5,214 nt of DNA from Clostridia bacterium (lineage in GTDB: Bacteria; Bacillota_A; Clostridia; Christensenellales; Aristaeellaceae), in contig JAGBAU010000158.1 of NCBI GenBank assembly GCA_017938785.1, forward strand, positions 1 through 5,214, given 5' to 3'. A program made the position numbers and the translations under genes. Each line of letters begins with the position of its first letter. Positions within the stretch are counted from its first letter, which is position 1. Positions 1-5,214 of the stretch are shown one piece after another. Under the pieces are notes generated by a model. That model saw only the letters and a list, made by a program, of their open reading frames with translations. It made no database searches and was not told the DNA's origin.

Positions 1-1
1 C

Positions 2-1141
2 ACCATGTACCGCATCAAGCACATGCATCATCATCGCGCAGGCGACAAGTGGTGCATCTATCCCATGTATGACTTCCAGCATCCCGTGCAGGACGCCATC
101 GAAGGCATTACCCATTCCCTGTGCTCCCTGGAGTATGAAATCCATCGTCCTCTGTACGATTGGTTTGTAACCCATGCAGAAATCACCGATCAGCCGCCGC
201 GCCAGATCGAATTCGCCCGCCTGAATATCGAGCGTACCGTCATGTCCAAGCGCTACCTGCGCCGCATGGTTGAAGAAGGCGTTGTTTCCGGTTGGGATGA
301 TCCCCGCATGCCCACCCTGGTGGCTATGCGCCGCCGCGGCTATCCCGCAGCAGCCGTGATCGATTTCATGGGCCGCGTTGGCGTTGCCAAGGCCGATTCC
401 ACCGTGGAGGGCAACCTGCTGGACCACTGCGTTCGCGAAGCTCTGGCCGATACTGCACCCCGTGCCATGGCCGTTCTCAATCCCCTGAAGCTCACCTTCA
501 CCAACTGGGAAGAGGGCAAGATCGATGAGCTGACTGTGGAAAACCATCCCGATCATCCCGAGATGGGCGCCCGCGTGGTTCGCTTCGCCAAGCACGCCTA
601 CATCGAGCAGGAAGACTTCATGGAGGAACCCGTGAAGAAGTTCTTCCGCCTGGCTCCCGGTAAGGAAGTCCGCCTCAAGGGCGCTTACATCATCCAGTGC
701 AATGAAGTTGTGAAGGATGATGAGGGTAACATCACTGAACTGCTGTGCACTGTAGACCTGGATTCCCGCTCCGGCAGCGAAGGCGCCAACCGCAAGGTCA
801 AGGGCACCCTGCACTGGCTGAGTGAAGTGGACGCAGTTCCCTGTGAGTTCCGCCTGTACGAGCCCATCCTCAATGAAGAGCCCGAAGAGGAAGAGATCGT
901 CGTCTCCGAGGACGAGGAAGCCGCAGAGGTTCCCGCCAAGGACTTCATGGATCGCATCAACCCCGACAGCCTGAAGGTTGTGAAGGGCTTCTGCGAGCCC
1001 TACATCGCAAACAGCGAAGTGGGCGCCACCTTCCAGTTCCTGCGCATGGGCTACTTCTGTAAGGATAAGGATTCCGCCGAAACCCCGGTCTTCAACCGCA
1101 CCGTCGGCCTGAAGGACAGCTGGGCAAAGGTTGCCAAATAA
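2..1141 (+). CDS. glnS: Glutaminyl-tRNA synthetase, C-terminal part (5' end outside window)
   Basis: Class I aminoacyl-tRNA synthetase that charges tRNA-Gln with glutamine in the cytoplasm. The frame is open to the left edge; by alignment from memory with E. coli GlnRS (554 aa), roughly 190 N-terminal residues, including the HIGH motif, lie outside. The ATG at base 5 is therefore internal. Numbering from it, visible family segments are DKWCIYPMYDF (14-24), AIEGITHSLCSLEYE (31-45), the KMSKS-equivalent VMSKR (79-83), GWDDPRMPT (96-104) and RRRGY (109-113), followed by the beta-barrel anticodon-binding domain ending in PVFNRTVGLKDSWAKV (361-376). These match GlnRS rather than GluRS. One oddity is a strongly acidic stretch (291-309) where the E. 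coli enzyme has a short linker. The stop is TAA, followed by a hairpin 14 bases downstream. Gene identity is very secure; codon use is strongly CTG/CGC/GGC biased, as in a highly expressed gene. Confidence 0.97.
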   Translation, partial: TMYRIKHMHHHRAGDKWCIYPMYDFQHPVQDAIEGITHSLCSLEYEIHRPLYDWFVTHAEITDQPPRQIEFARLNIERTVMSKRYLRRMVEEGVVSGWDDPRMPTLVAMRRRGYPAAAVIDFMGRVGVAKADSTVEGNLLDHCVREALADTAPRAMAVLNPLKLTFTNWEEGKIDELTVENHPDHPEMGARVVRFAKHAYIEQEDFMEEPVKKFFRLAPGKEVRLKGAYIIQCNEVVKDDEGNITELLCTVDLDSRSGSEGANRKVKGTLHWLSEVDAVPCEFRLYEPILNEEPEEEEIVVSEDEEAAEVPAKDFMDRINPDSLKVVKGFCEPYIANSEVGATFQFLRMGYFCKDKDSAETPVFNRTVGLKDSWAKVAK

Positions 1142-1155
1142 AAACACAAACAAAA

Positions 1156-1190
1156 GAAATCCACTGCTCAAATCTATGGCAGTGGATTTC
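1156..1190 (+). terminator. Hairpin after glnS, probable bidirectional terminator
   Basis: A perfect 12-bp stem: GAAATCCACTGC (1156-1167) pairs with GCAGTGGATTTC (1179-1190), with an 11-base loop. It starts 14 bases after the glnS stop and is the obvious terminator for that gene. On the plus strand the U-run is only the ATTTC within the 3' arm. On the minus strand the stem is followed by TTTTGTTTGTGTTTT (complement of 1141-1155), a much better U-tract, so it may also act as a second-line terminator for transcripts coming from prs. The stem is certain; the direction of action is inferred. Confidence 0.75.
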
Positions 1191-1212
1191 GTGCATCGTC
1201 GGATTATATCTA

Positions 1213-1262
1213 CAGAAAAGAAATAAAGAAAATCCACCCCATTCCTGCCGGGGTGGATTTTC
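1213..1262 (-). terminator. Rho-independent terminator of prs
   Basis: A perfect 13-bp stem: GAAAATCCACCCC (1228-1240) pairs with GGGGTGGATTTTC (1250-1262), with a 9-base loop. Read on the minus strand it lies about 40 bases after the prs stop and is followed by a T-rich run (complement of about 1213-1227, TTTATTTCTTTTCTG), which is the classic intrinsic terminator layout. On the plus strand it ends in TTTTCGTCATTT, so it could also catch read-through from glnS. Confidence 0.85.
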
Positions 1263-1302
1263 GTCATTTAAGCGCCGTCAGGCAGGTGGGTGTGAACCCT
1301 GT

Positions 1303-2304
1303 TCACAGTTTGAGACCTGCCAGTTCGAAGCCGGCCTGAACAACCTTTTCGGGCAGCTTGCTGAACATATCGTTGACGGATTCGTAGTTGTAGTAGCGCA
1401 TGATGGTTTCGGCGAACATGGGCGCTACAGAAACCGTCTTGAACTTTTCTTCGCCTACGATGTTGGGGTTGCAAACCGTGTCGGTGGAATAAACCTCAAT
1501 GATGGGGCTGGCGTTGATCTTGCGCACGCCGGAGGGGCTGATGATGTTGTGGCTCAGCATGGCGCGAATGCTCTTTGCGCCGCGGGCCATCAGGCTCTCC
1601 GCCAGGTTCACCAGGGTGCCACCGGAGATGGTGAAATCATCCACGATCAGGCAATCCTTGCCCTTGACTTCACCGATAACCTCCAGGATGGAGGCGTTTT
1701 CGGTGTGGTCCACGCGATCCTTGTCACCGATGGCGACCGGCAGATTCAGAATGGAAGCAAACTTGCGGGCTTGCTTGGAATAGCCTGCGTCGGGAGAGAC
1801 AACAACCATGTTGCTCATGTCCAGATGCTTAACGACCTCTGCCAGCATGTAGGTGGCGTAGAGGTGATCCATGGGCTTCTTGAAGAATCCCTGCAGCTGC
1901 TGCGCATGCAGGTCCATGGTAACAAAGCGGTCGGTGCCAGCCAGCTCCATGCACTCTGCGCAAACGCGGGCACGGATGGAAACGCGAGGCTCATCTTTCT
2001 TATCGCCCTTGCCGTAGCCAAAGTAGGGCATGATCAGCGTGCAGGAATGCGCATTGGCACGCTTGAAGGCGTCCATCCAGAACAGGATTTCCACGAATTC
2101 ATCGTTGGAGTGCAGGCCGATGGGCTGCACAAGAAGCACGTCGCGATCGCGCACAGATTCATTTACACGGACGAAAGTATTGCCTTCGGAGAAGGTGATG
2201 ACCTCGGAAGAACCCAGGCGCTTGCCCATATACTTGCACATGCGCTCTGCAAAAACCTGACCGCCGCTGCCCGCGAAAATGGATATGTTCGCACTCTCAA
2301 ACAT
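1303..2304 (-). CDS. prs: Ribose-phosphate pyrophosphokinase (PRPP synthetase), divergent type
   Basis: Makes 5-phosphoribosyl-1-pyrophosphate from ribose 5-phosphate and ATP, the precursor for purines, pyrimidines, NAD, histidine and tryptophan; cytosolic. Numbered from the ATG at 2304 (333 aa, slightly longer than the usual 310-320): N-terminal segment FSEGNTFVRVNESVR (38-52), PYFGYGKGDKKDEPRVSIRARV (93-114), the DLH motif with His133, QGFF (138-141), VVSPDAGYSKQARKFA (168-183), the catalytic flexible loop DKDR (Lys195, Arg197), and the PRPP-binding loop VDDFTISGGTL (221-231). Compared with classical PRPP synthetases, YARQDRK is replaced by YGKGDKK and DDIIDTAGT by DDFTISGGT; the retained His, Lys and Arg suggest an active enzyme of a divergent bacterial branch. 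Start choice: an in-frame GTG at 2313 would add three residues, but its spacing from AGAGGAG (2317-2323) is only 3 bases against 12 for the ATG; neither is ideal. Third gene of the vanW-ridA-prs cluster, about 60 bases after ridA; stop TGA. Confidence 0.93.
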   Translation of the reverse strand: MFESANISIFAGSGGQVFAERMCKYMGKRLGSSEVITFSEGNTFVRVNESVRDRDVLLVQPIGLHSNDEFVEILFWMDAFKRANAHSCTLIMPYFGYGKGDKKDEPRVSIRARVCAECMELAGTDRFVTMDLHAQQLQGFFKKPMDHLYATYMLAEVVKHLDMSNMVVVSPDAGYSKQARKFASILNLPVAIGDKDRVDHTENASILEVIGEVKGKDCLIVDDFTISGGTLVNLAESLMARGAKSIRAMLSHNIISPSGVRKINASPIIEVYSTDTVCNPNIVGEEKFKTVSVAPMFAETIMRYYNYESVNDMFSKLPEKVVQAGFELAGLKL

Positions 2305-2316
2305 AGTTACCACACA

Positions 2317-2323
2317 CTCCTCT
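2317..2323 (-). promoter_or_regulatory. Ribosome binding site of prs
   Basis: AGAGGAG on the minus strand. It lies 3 bases before the in-frame GTG at 2313 and 12 bases before the ATG at 2304. The first is very tight and the second rather long, so the exact start is uncertain by three codons. I prefer the ATG because of its codon and because its spacing is still workable. Confidence 0.6.
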
Positions 2324-2364
2324 TTTATCCTTTGCCAAAGATTTGATTTGGTGAGATTGAGCTG

Positions 2365-2742
2365 TTATTCCACGAAAGCAATCGCTTCCACTTCAACAAG
2401 AGCGTCCATGGGGAGTCTTGCCACCTGTACGCAGCTGCGGGCAGGATAGTCCGGGCCGAAGAAATCAGCGTAGATAGCATTTACCTTGGAGAAATCGTTC
2501 AGATCTGCCAGGAAAACGGTGGTCTTCACGACATTGGCGGTGGTGAGGCCCATCTCTTCCAGAACGGTCTTCACATTGGTCATGGCCTGCAGGGCCTGAC
2601 CCTCAATACCTTCGCAGAGCTTGCCGGTTTCCGGGTTTACGCCCAGCATGCCGGACATGAAGCAGGTGTTGCCGATGATGTTTGCGGTAGAATAGGGGCC
2701 GATTGCCTTGGGGCCCTTCTGGGTCAGAAAACACTTTTTCAT
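2365..2742 (-). CDS. ridA: RidA family 2-iminobutanoate/2-iminopropanoate deaminase
   Basis: RidA/YjgF/YER057c/UK114 proteins are small cytosolic homotrimers that hydrolyse reactive enamine/imine intermediates, such as 2-aminoacrylate released by PLP enzymes, to ketoacids and ammonia. At 125 aa it has the normal full length. Family landmarks: AIGPYS with Tyr17, SG at 30-31, GVNPETG (34-40), NVKTVLEEMG (56-65), VVKTTVFLADLNDF (71-84), and the C-terminal signature ARSCVQVARLP...VEVEAIA. Arg102 and Glu117 match the substrate-binding Arg and catalytic Glu of E. coli RidA (Arg105, Glu120), so activity of the deaminase type is expected. The ATG overlaps the VanW stop by one base (TAATG), with GGGAG (2752-2756) 9 bases upstream inside the VanW gene, which suggests translational coupling. 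prs follows after about 60 bases without a visible terminator. In B. subtilis the homologue YabJ also lies near prs and was reported to affect purine regulation; whether that holds here is inference. Confidence 0.95.
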   Translation of the reverse strand: MKKCFLTQKGPKAIGPYSTANIIGNTCFMSGMLGVNPETGKLCEGIEGQALQAMTNVKTVLEEMGLTTANVVKTTVFLADLNDFSKVNAIYADFFGPDYPARSCVQVARLPMDALVEVEAIAFVE

Positions 2743-4565
2743 TAGAATCCACTCCCGAAATCCATATTTGTAATACCGGTGTTTGTGTTCATTTGAGTAT
2801 TTGTTTGAGTATTCATGTCAGTATTCATCTGAAGGCCCGCCAGATCGCTGGCAACCATACCACCGCCGCTGGCTGCGGCGGGAGCGGCAACCTCGTCGGG
2901 GGAATGTACGCCTCTCCAGTAGATGTCGGTACCGGAATCGTACTGGTCATGAGAGAGCCAGGTGCTGGATACTTCCTCGCCGGTTTCCCAATCGTAGGCG
3001 ATCAGGTAGCTGTCACTGCTGCAGGCGGCGCGGCCCTTCTTGTAGAGGACGGGCGGGTCGGTCTTGAAGTAGCAGTAGCGGCCTTCGGTATCATCGATAT
3101 AGCTCACGCGTACGGCGGAGGTATCCTGGCTGACGACATTGGAATACAGTTCGTAGCGATAGGGCGGCCGCTTGCCGCGGATGGTGACGGTGGCGTTTTC
3201 CTTGGTGACTTCCGTATAGATAAAGATGGAGTTTTCCGTATCATTGCGGAAGACCAGGTTTTTGCTGCTGGTGTTGGTTACCGCAGCATCCAGGCTGGGT
3301 TCCACATAGGAAACCGTCATAGAGTGGGGGGATCGGCTCAGGATGGTCATACCGGCCTTGAGCACTGCGCCGTAGAGGGTGGTGCTGGCCTGGCAGATAC
3401 CGCCGCCGAAGTCCTCCTTGGTGGTACCGTCGCCCACATATTCCGTGCCCTTCTGCCAGCCGCGTTCCTCCGTGCGGGGACCTACAACTTCATTGAAGTC
3501 CACGGATTCGCCGGGCTTGACTTCCATGCCGTTGAAGGGGCTCAGACCCTTGCGGATGTTAAAACGGCTGTTGTAGCCACGGGCAGAAGTATCGGTCTTG
3601 TATTCTACGATGATTTCCAACGTGCTCATGGCAGCTTCGGTGGTCAGCTGGGGTTCCAGCGTGATGATGGGAAGCACCTGGGAGCCTTCGCCGGTTTCAA
3701 TCAGGGAGATGATCTGCGCGCGCGCAGTTTCACGGTCCAGCTCCTGGCCCCGGGAGGATTCGCCGGTGAGGAAGGGCTGGTCCAGGTCCACGAGAACCGT
3801 GGCGTCCACGGGCGCAAGGTAAACGGCGTCGTAGATGGTATCAACCAGCGCGTCGATCTTGCTTTCGTCGTAGCGGATCTGGGCTTCCAGATAGATGGGA
3901 TACTTTTTGAGCGCGCGGATGGATTTCGCACGGTCCAGGAAGTTACCCACATGACCGATGTTCCAGGCGCGTTCCATCAGTATATCGGTATCGATGGATG
4001 CATCAAAGTCCGCGGCGGAAATGGTCCAGCTCTGGTCGGCCCAGGACAGGGTGTAGGGCGTGTTCAGGCGGGCGGCGATTTGATCGCGTACCTGCTGGAT
4101 GCCTTCCTCCTTGGAATAAGCATTGACATCAATGCCATTGACGTATACGTTGTCGCAATAGGTGGATTTGTTGAATGCGCTCGTAATCCATGCGGAACCC
4201 AGATAGATGCCGCCGATCAGGACGCACAGCACAACTGCGATGGGTATGATGACGGAAAGAGGATCCTTCTGCCTGCGGCGACGGGGAGCCGGTGCACGCT
4301 GAGGCACATTGCCAGGGTTTCGGGAAGTGCGGTAGGAATCCTGGGCCCTGCGGCGGTCCTGAACGCTGTAACGGTCATCGTAACGTTTGTCATAGCGGCT
4401 GTTATAGCGGTCATCGTAGCGGCTCCCGGAGGAATACCCGGAATTGCTGCGGCGATTTGCAGGTGCAGGAGCACGGGAAGCGCTGTGATTGGCAGACCTG
4501 GGCCGGCTGGGCGCGGCAGAACGGCTGCTGCGATACTCCGAACCATAATAAGGTTTGCGATCCAT
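2742..4565 (-). CDS. Membrane-anchored VanW family protein with Arg/Tyr-rich cytoplasmic tail
   Basis: 607 aa counted from the ATG at 4565. Order of parts: a basic, low-complexity Arg/Ser/Tyr/Pro-rich tail (about 1-100) with RYDD-type repeats at 49-66; a positive cluster RRRRQK (95-100); one membrane helix (about 103-123), so N-in/C-out; a YoaR-like region resembling the putative peptidoglycan-binding domain (about 140-300); a VanW domain (about 325-465) with GLSPFNGMEVKPGESVDFNEVVGPR and DFGGGICQASTTLY (Cys391); a poorly recognised segment (470-555) that ends like the tails of other VanW proteins; and an Ala/Gly linker into an MNTQ-type repeat tail. The biochemical function of VanW is unknown; VanW genes occur in some vancomycin-resistance clusters, but this type is a common envelope protein in Clostridia and is not evidence of resistance. 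ATGs at 4583 and 4571 are also in frame; GGAGGAG at 4573-4579 sits 7 bases before 4565, and the promoter below leaves little leader for 4583. First gene of the cluster; its stop overlaps ridA. Confidence 0.9.
   Translation of the reverse strand: MDRKPYYGSEYRSSRSAAPSRPRSANHSASRAPAPANRRSNSGYSSGSRYDDRYNSRYDKRYDDRYSVQDRRRAQDSYRTSRNPGNVPQRAPAPRRRRQKDPLSVIIPIAVVLCVLIGGIYLGSAWITSAFNKSTYCDNVYVNGIDVNAYSKEEGIQQVRDQIAARLNTPYTLSWADQSWTISAADFDASIDTDILMERAWNIGHVGNFLDRAKSIRALKKYPIYLEAQIRYDESKIDALVDTIYDAVYLAPVDATVLVDLDQPFLTGESSRGQELDRETARAQIISLIETGEGSQVLPIITLEPQLTTEAAMSTLEIIVEYKTDTSARGYNSRFNIRKGLSPFNGMEVKPGESVDFNEVVGPRTEERGWQKGTEYVGDGTTKEDFGGGICQASTTLYGAVLKAGMTILSRSPHSMTVSYVEPSLDAAVTNTSSKNLVFRNDTENSIFIYTEVTKENATVTIRGKRPPYRYELYSNVVSQDTSAVRVSYIDDTEGRYCYFKTDPPVLYKKGRAACSSDSYLIAYDWETGEEVSSTWLSHDQYDSGTDIYWRGVHSPDEVAAPAAASGGGMVASDLAGLQMNTDMNTQTNTQMNTNTGITNMDFGSGF
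2752..2756 (-). promoter_or_regulatory. Ribosome binding site of ridA inside the VanW gene
   Basis: GGGAG on the minus strand, 9 bases before the ridA ATG and within the last codons of the VanW gene. Ribosomes finishing the upstream gene stop directly on the next start (TAATG), so re-initiation is likely. Confidence 0.65.
2781..2828 (-). repeat. 12-base tandem repeat coding the MNTQ-type tail of the VanW protein
   Basis: Four imperfect 12-base units on the minus strand: ATGAATACTGAC, ATGAATACTCAA, ACAAATACTCAA, ATGAACACAAAC, coding MNTD-MNTQ-TNTQ-MNTN. The run is clearly more AT-rich than the rest of the gene. Changes in copy number would keep the reading frame. Confidence 0.85.
4368..4421 (-). 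repeat. 12-base tandem repeat coding the RYDD-type region of the VanW protein
   Basis: Minus-strand units CGCTACGATGAC, CGCTATAACAGC, CGCTATGACAAA and CGTTACGATGAC, then a partial CGTTAC, coding RYDD-RYNS-RYDK-RYDD-RY (residues 49-66) in the predicted cytoplasmic tail. Unit length is again 12 bases, so copy-number change is frame-neutral. Confidence 0.85.
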
Positions 4566-4572
4566 TGGCATA

Positions 4573-4579
4573 CTCCTCC
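4573..4579 (-). promoter_or_regulatory. Ribosome binding site that decides the VanW start
   Basis: GGAGGAG on the minus strand, 7 bases before the ATG at 4565 and only 1 base before the ATG at 4571. A second purine run, AGGAG (4590-4594), precedes the ATG at 4583 with good spacing, but it directly follows the -10 box and would fall before or at the transcription start. This favours 4565 as the used start. Confidence 0.7.
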
Positions 4580-4594
4580 ACATTTACTACTCCT

Positions 4595-4622
4595 ATTATA
4601 GCACAAGCCTCGCCAATGATAA
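4595..4622 (-). promoter_or_regulatory. Extended -10 promoter of the vanW-ridA-prs cluster
   Basis: On the minus strand TGCTATAAT (4603-4595) is a perfect extended -10 (TGn-TATAAT). A weak -35, TTATCA (4622-4617), lies 16 bases upstream. The expected transcription start is about 4587-4589. It sits between the ftsH terminator and the VanW start, as expected for a sigma-A-type promoter of a separate operon. Confidence 0.75.
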
Positions 4623-4639
4623 AGGGGATTTCCCTTTAT
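4619..4639. promoter_or_regulatory. Palindrome over the -35 region, possible operator
   Basis: ATAAAGGG (4619-4626) and CCCTTTAT (4632-4639) are perfect inverted repeats around GATTT. The palindrome overlaps the weak -35 of the promoter described at 4595-4622. Neither strand has a U-tract after it, so it does not look like a terminator. A repressor or activator site is possible; the regulator is unknown. Confidence 0.4.
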
Positions 4640-4699
4640 AAGATTAAAAAGAAAGATGAGTTCCTGTAAACTGCTGTCGAAGCTGGGCGATTATGGTTC

Positions 4700-4728
4700 A
4701 AAAAAACCGCCGACTTGTGTCGGCGGTT
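4700..4728 (-). terminator. Rho-independent terminator of ftsH
   Basis: On the minus strand AACCGCCGAC (4728-4719) pairs perfectly with GTCGGCGGTT (4714-4705) around the tetraloop ACAA, followed by a run of seven T (complement of 4700-4706, including the stem end). It lies 12 bases after the ftsH stop. This isolates ftsH from the downstream VanW cluster. Confidence 0.93.
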
Positions 4729-4740
4729 ATCGGATTTGCT

Positions 4741-5214
4741 TTAGTTTTCAGAGGTTTCTTCATCCTCGGCAGCTTCCTGTTCTTCTGCTTCGGGAGCGGG
4801 AGCTTCAGCCTCCTCAGGAAGGGTTTCCTCCGCGATGGGTTCGGCGGCTGCGGGAATTTCAGGCTCCGGCAGCTCCTTGCCGGACATGAAGCATTCGAAT
4901 TCCTCGGCGTTGAGTTTTTCGCGCTCGATCAGCAGACTGGCCAGATCGTCCAGCTGGTCGCGGTGCTCCTTGAGGATATCCTCGGCGCGCTTGTAGGCCT
5001 CGGTGAGCAGATCATGCACTTCTGCGTCGATCATTTCACTGACCTTCTCGGAGAAGCCGGAGTTCTGCTGGGAGAAGCTCTTGCCCAGGAAGACCTCCTG
5101 TTCGGTGCCCAGGAAGACCGGGCCGATCTTTTCGCTCATGCCGTATTCGGTCACCATTTCGCGGGCGATTTCAGTGGCACGCTTGATGTCGCTGGAAGCG
5201 CCGGTGGTCACATC
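4741..5214 (-). CDS. ftsH: ATP-dependent zinc metalloprotease FtsH, C-terminal part (5' end outside window)
   Basis: FtsH is a membrane-bound AAA+ protease that removes misassembled membrane proteins and some regulatory cytosolic proteins. Only the last 158 codons are present and the frame is open to the right edge (first complete codon GAT at 5214-5212), so the GTG at 5211 is not a start. Visible is the end of the M41 peptidase domain: TTGASSDIKRATEIAREMV, where the Asp after TGAS is expected to be the family's third zinc ligand, then YGMSEKIGP, EVFLGKS, and the helical segment SEMIDAEVHDLLTEAYKRAEDIL. The AAA+ domain and HExxH motif lie outside. After the peptidase fold comes a roughly 45-residue tail rich in Glu, Ala and Pro, with only one basic residue near its start. 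Such tails are variable and probably disordered. Stop TAA, followed 12 bases later by a strong terminator. Confidence 0.96.
   Translation of the reverse strand, partial: DVTTGASSDIKRATEIAREMVTEYGMSEKIGPVFLGTEQEVFLGKSFSQQNSGFSEKVSEMIDAEVHDLLTEAYKRAEDILKEHRDQLDDLASLLIEREKLNAEEFECFMSGKELPEPEIPAAAEPIAEETLPEEAEAPAPEAEEQEAAEDEETSEN

Noticed and set aside
685..960. A 91-codon minus-strand frame inside glnS
   Set aside because: Lies wholly opposite conserved GlnRS sequence; its Ser-rich product reflects the complement of Glu-rich codons.
1549..2346. A 265-codon plus-strand frame opposite prs
   Set aside because: The minus strand encodes a full PRPP synthetase with conserved motifs; the plus frame is a by-product of codon bias.
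2305..2364. A separate promoter or riboswitch before prs
   Set aside because: The gap is only about 60 bases, with no convincing -35/-10 pair and only a short CTTTG-G-CAAAG palindrome; too little to support a call.
2781..2828. A CRISPR-like array
   Set aside because: Units are 12 bases, directly adjacent and in frame in a gene; there are no spacers.
2742..4565. VanW as a sign of a vancomycin-resistance cluster
   Set aside because: No vanH, vanA/B, vanX, vanR or vanS genes are present. This YoaR-like VanW type is a general envelope protein in Clostridia.
2703..4601. A 632-codon open frame on the plus strand, longer than the VanW gene it opposes
   Set aside because: It is the mirror of a GC-rich gene whose minus-strand product has clear VanW motifs, a membrane helix and a good promoter and ribosome site. 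The plus-strand product resembles no family I know and runs across the ridA start.
4656..4889. A 77-codon plus-strand frame starting near AAAGATGAG
   Set aside because: It crosses the ftsH terminator and runs opposite the ftsH coding end; no ribosome site or recognisable product.

Overview
The window looks like a chromosomal housekeeping segment from a moderately GC-rich Bacillota, most likely class Clostridia; I cannot support a family or genus. Reasons: a YoaR-type VanW protein, strong GGAGG-like ribosome binding sites, compact intergenic regions with hairpin/U-tract terminators, coding GC around 55% by eye, and a PRPP synthetase of the divergent KGDKKDEPR type. I see no mobile element, CRISPR array, tRNA, rRNA or phage gene.

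Layout. Bases 2-1141 (+) hold the C-terminal two thirds of glutaminyl-tRNA synthetase (glnS), cut by the left edge. Bases 1142-1302 are a convergent intergenic region with two long perfect hairpins that share arm sequence. The minus strand then carries, read right to left, a three-gene cluster: a membrane-anchored VanW-family protein (4565-2742), a RidA-family enamine/imine deaminase (2742-2365, overlapping the previous stop by one base as TAATG) and a ribose-phosphate pyrophosphokinase (2304-1303). The cluster has its own extended -10 promoter near 4595-4622, partly covered by a palindrome. Upstream of that, on the same strand, the C-terminal part of the FtsH protease (5214-4741, cut by the right edge) ends in a textbook terminator.

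How the genes relate. FtsH and GlnRS are independent neighbours. The ridA-prs adjacency recalls the Bacillus subtilis purR-yabJ-spoVG-glmU-prs region, where a RidA homologue (YabJ) also lies close to prs, so a link to purine/PRPP metabolism is plausible but inferred. The VanW gene is tightly joined to ridA, probably by translational coupling; why an envelope protein belongs with these two is not evident.

The most unusual content is in the VanW protein: a long Arg/Tyr/Ser-rich cytoplasmic tail and two separate 12-base (4-residue) tandem repeats, RYDD-like near the N-terminus and MNTQ-like at the C-terminus, on opposite sides of the membrane. I found no clear evidence of a wholly new multi-gene system.
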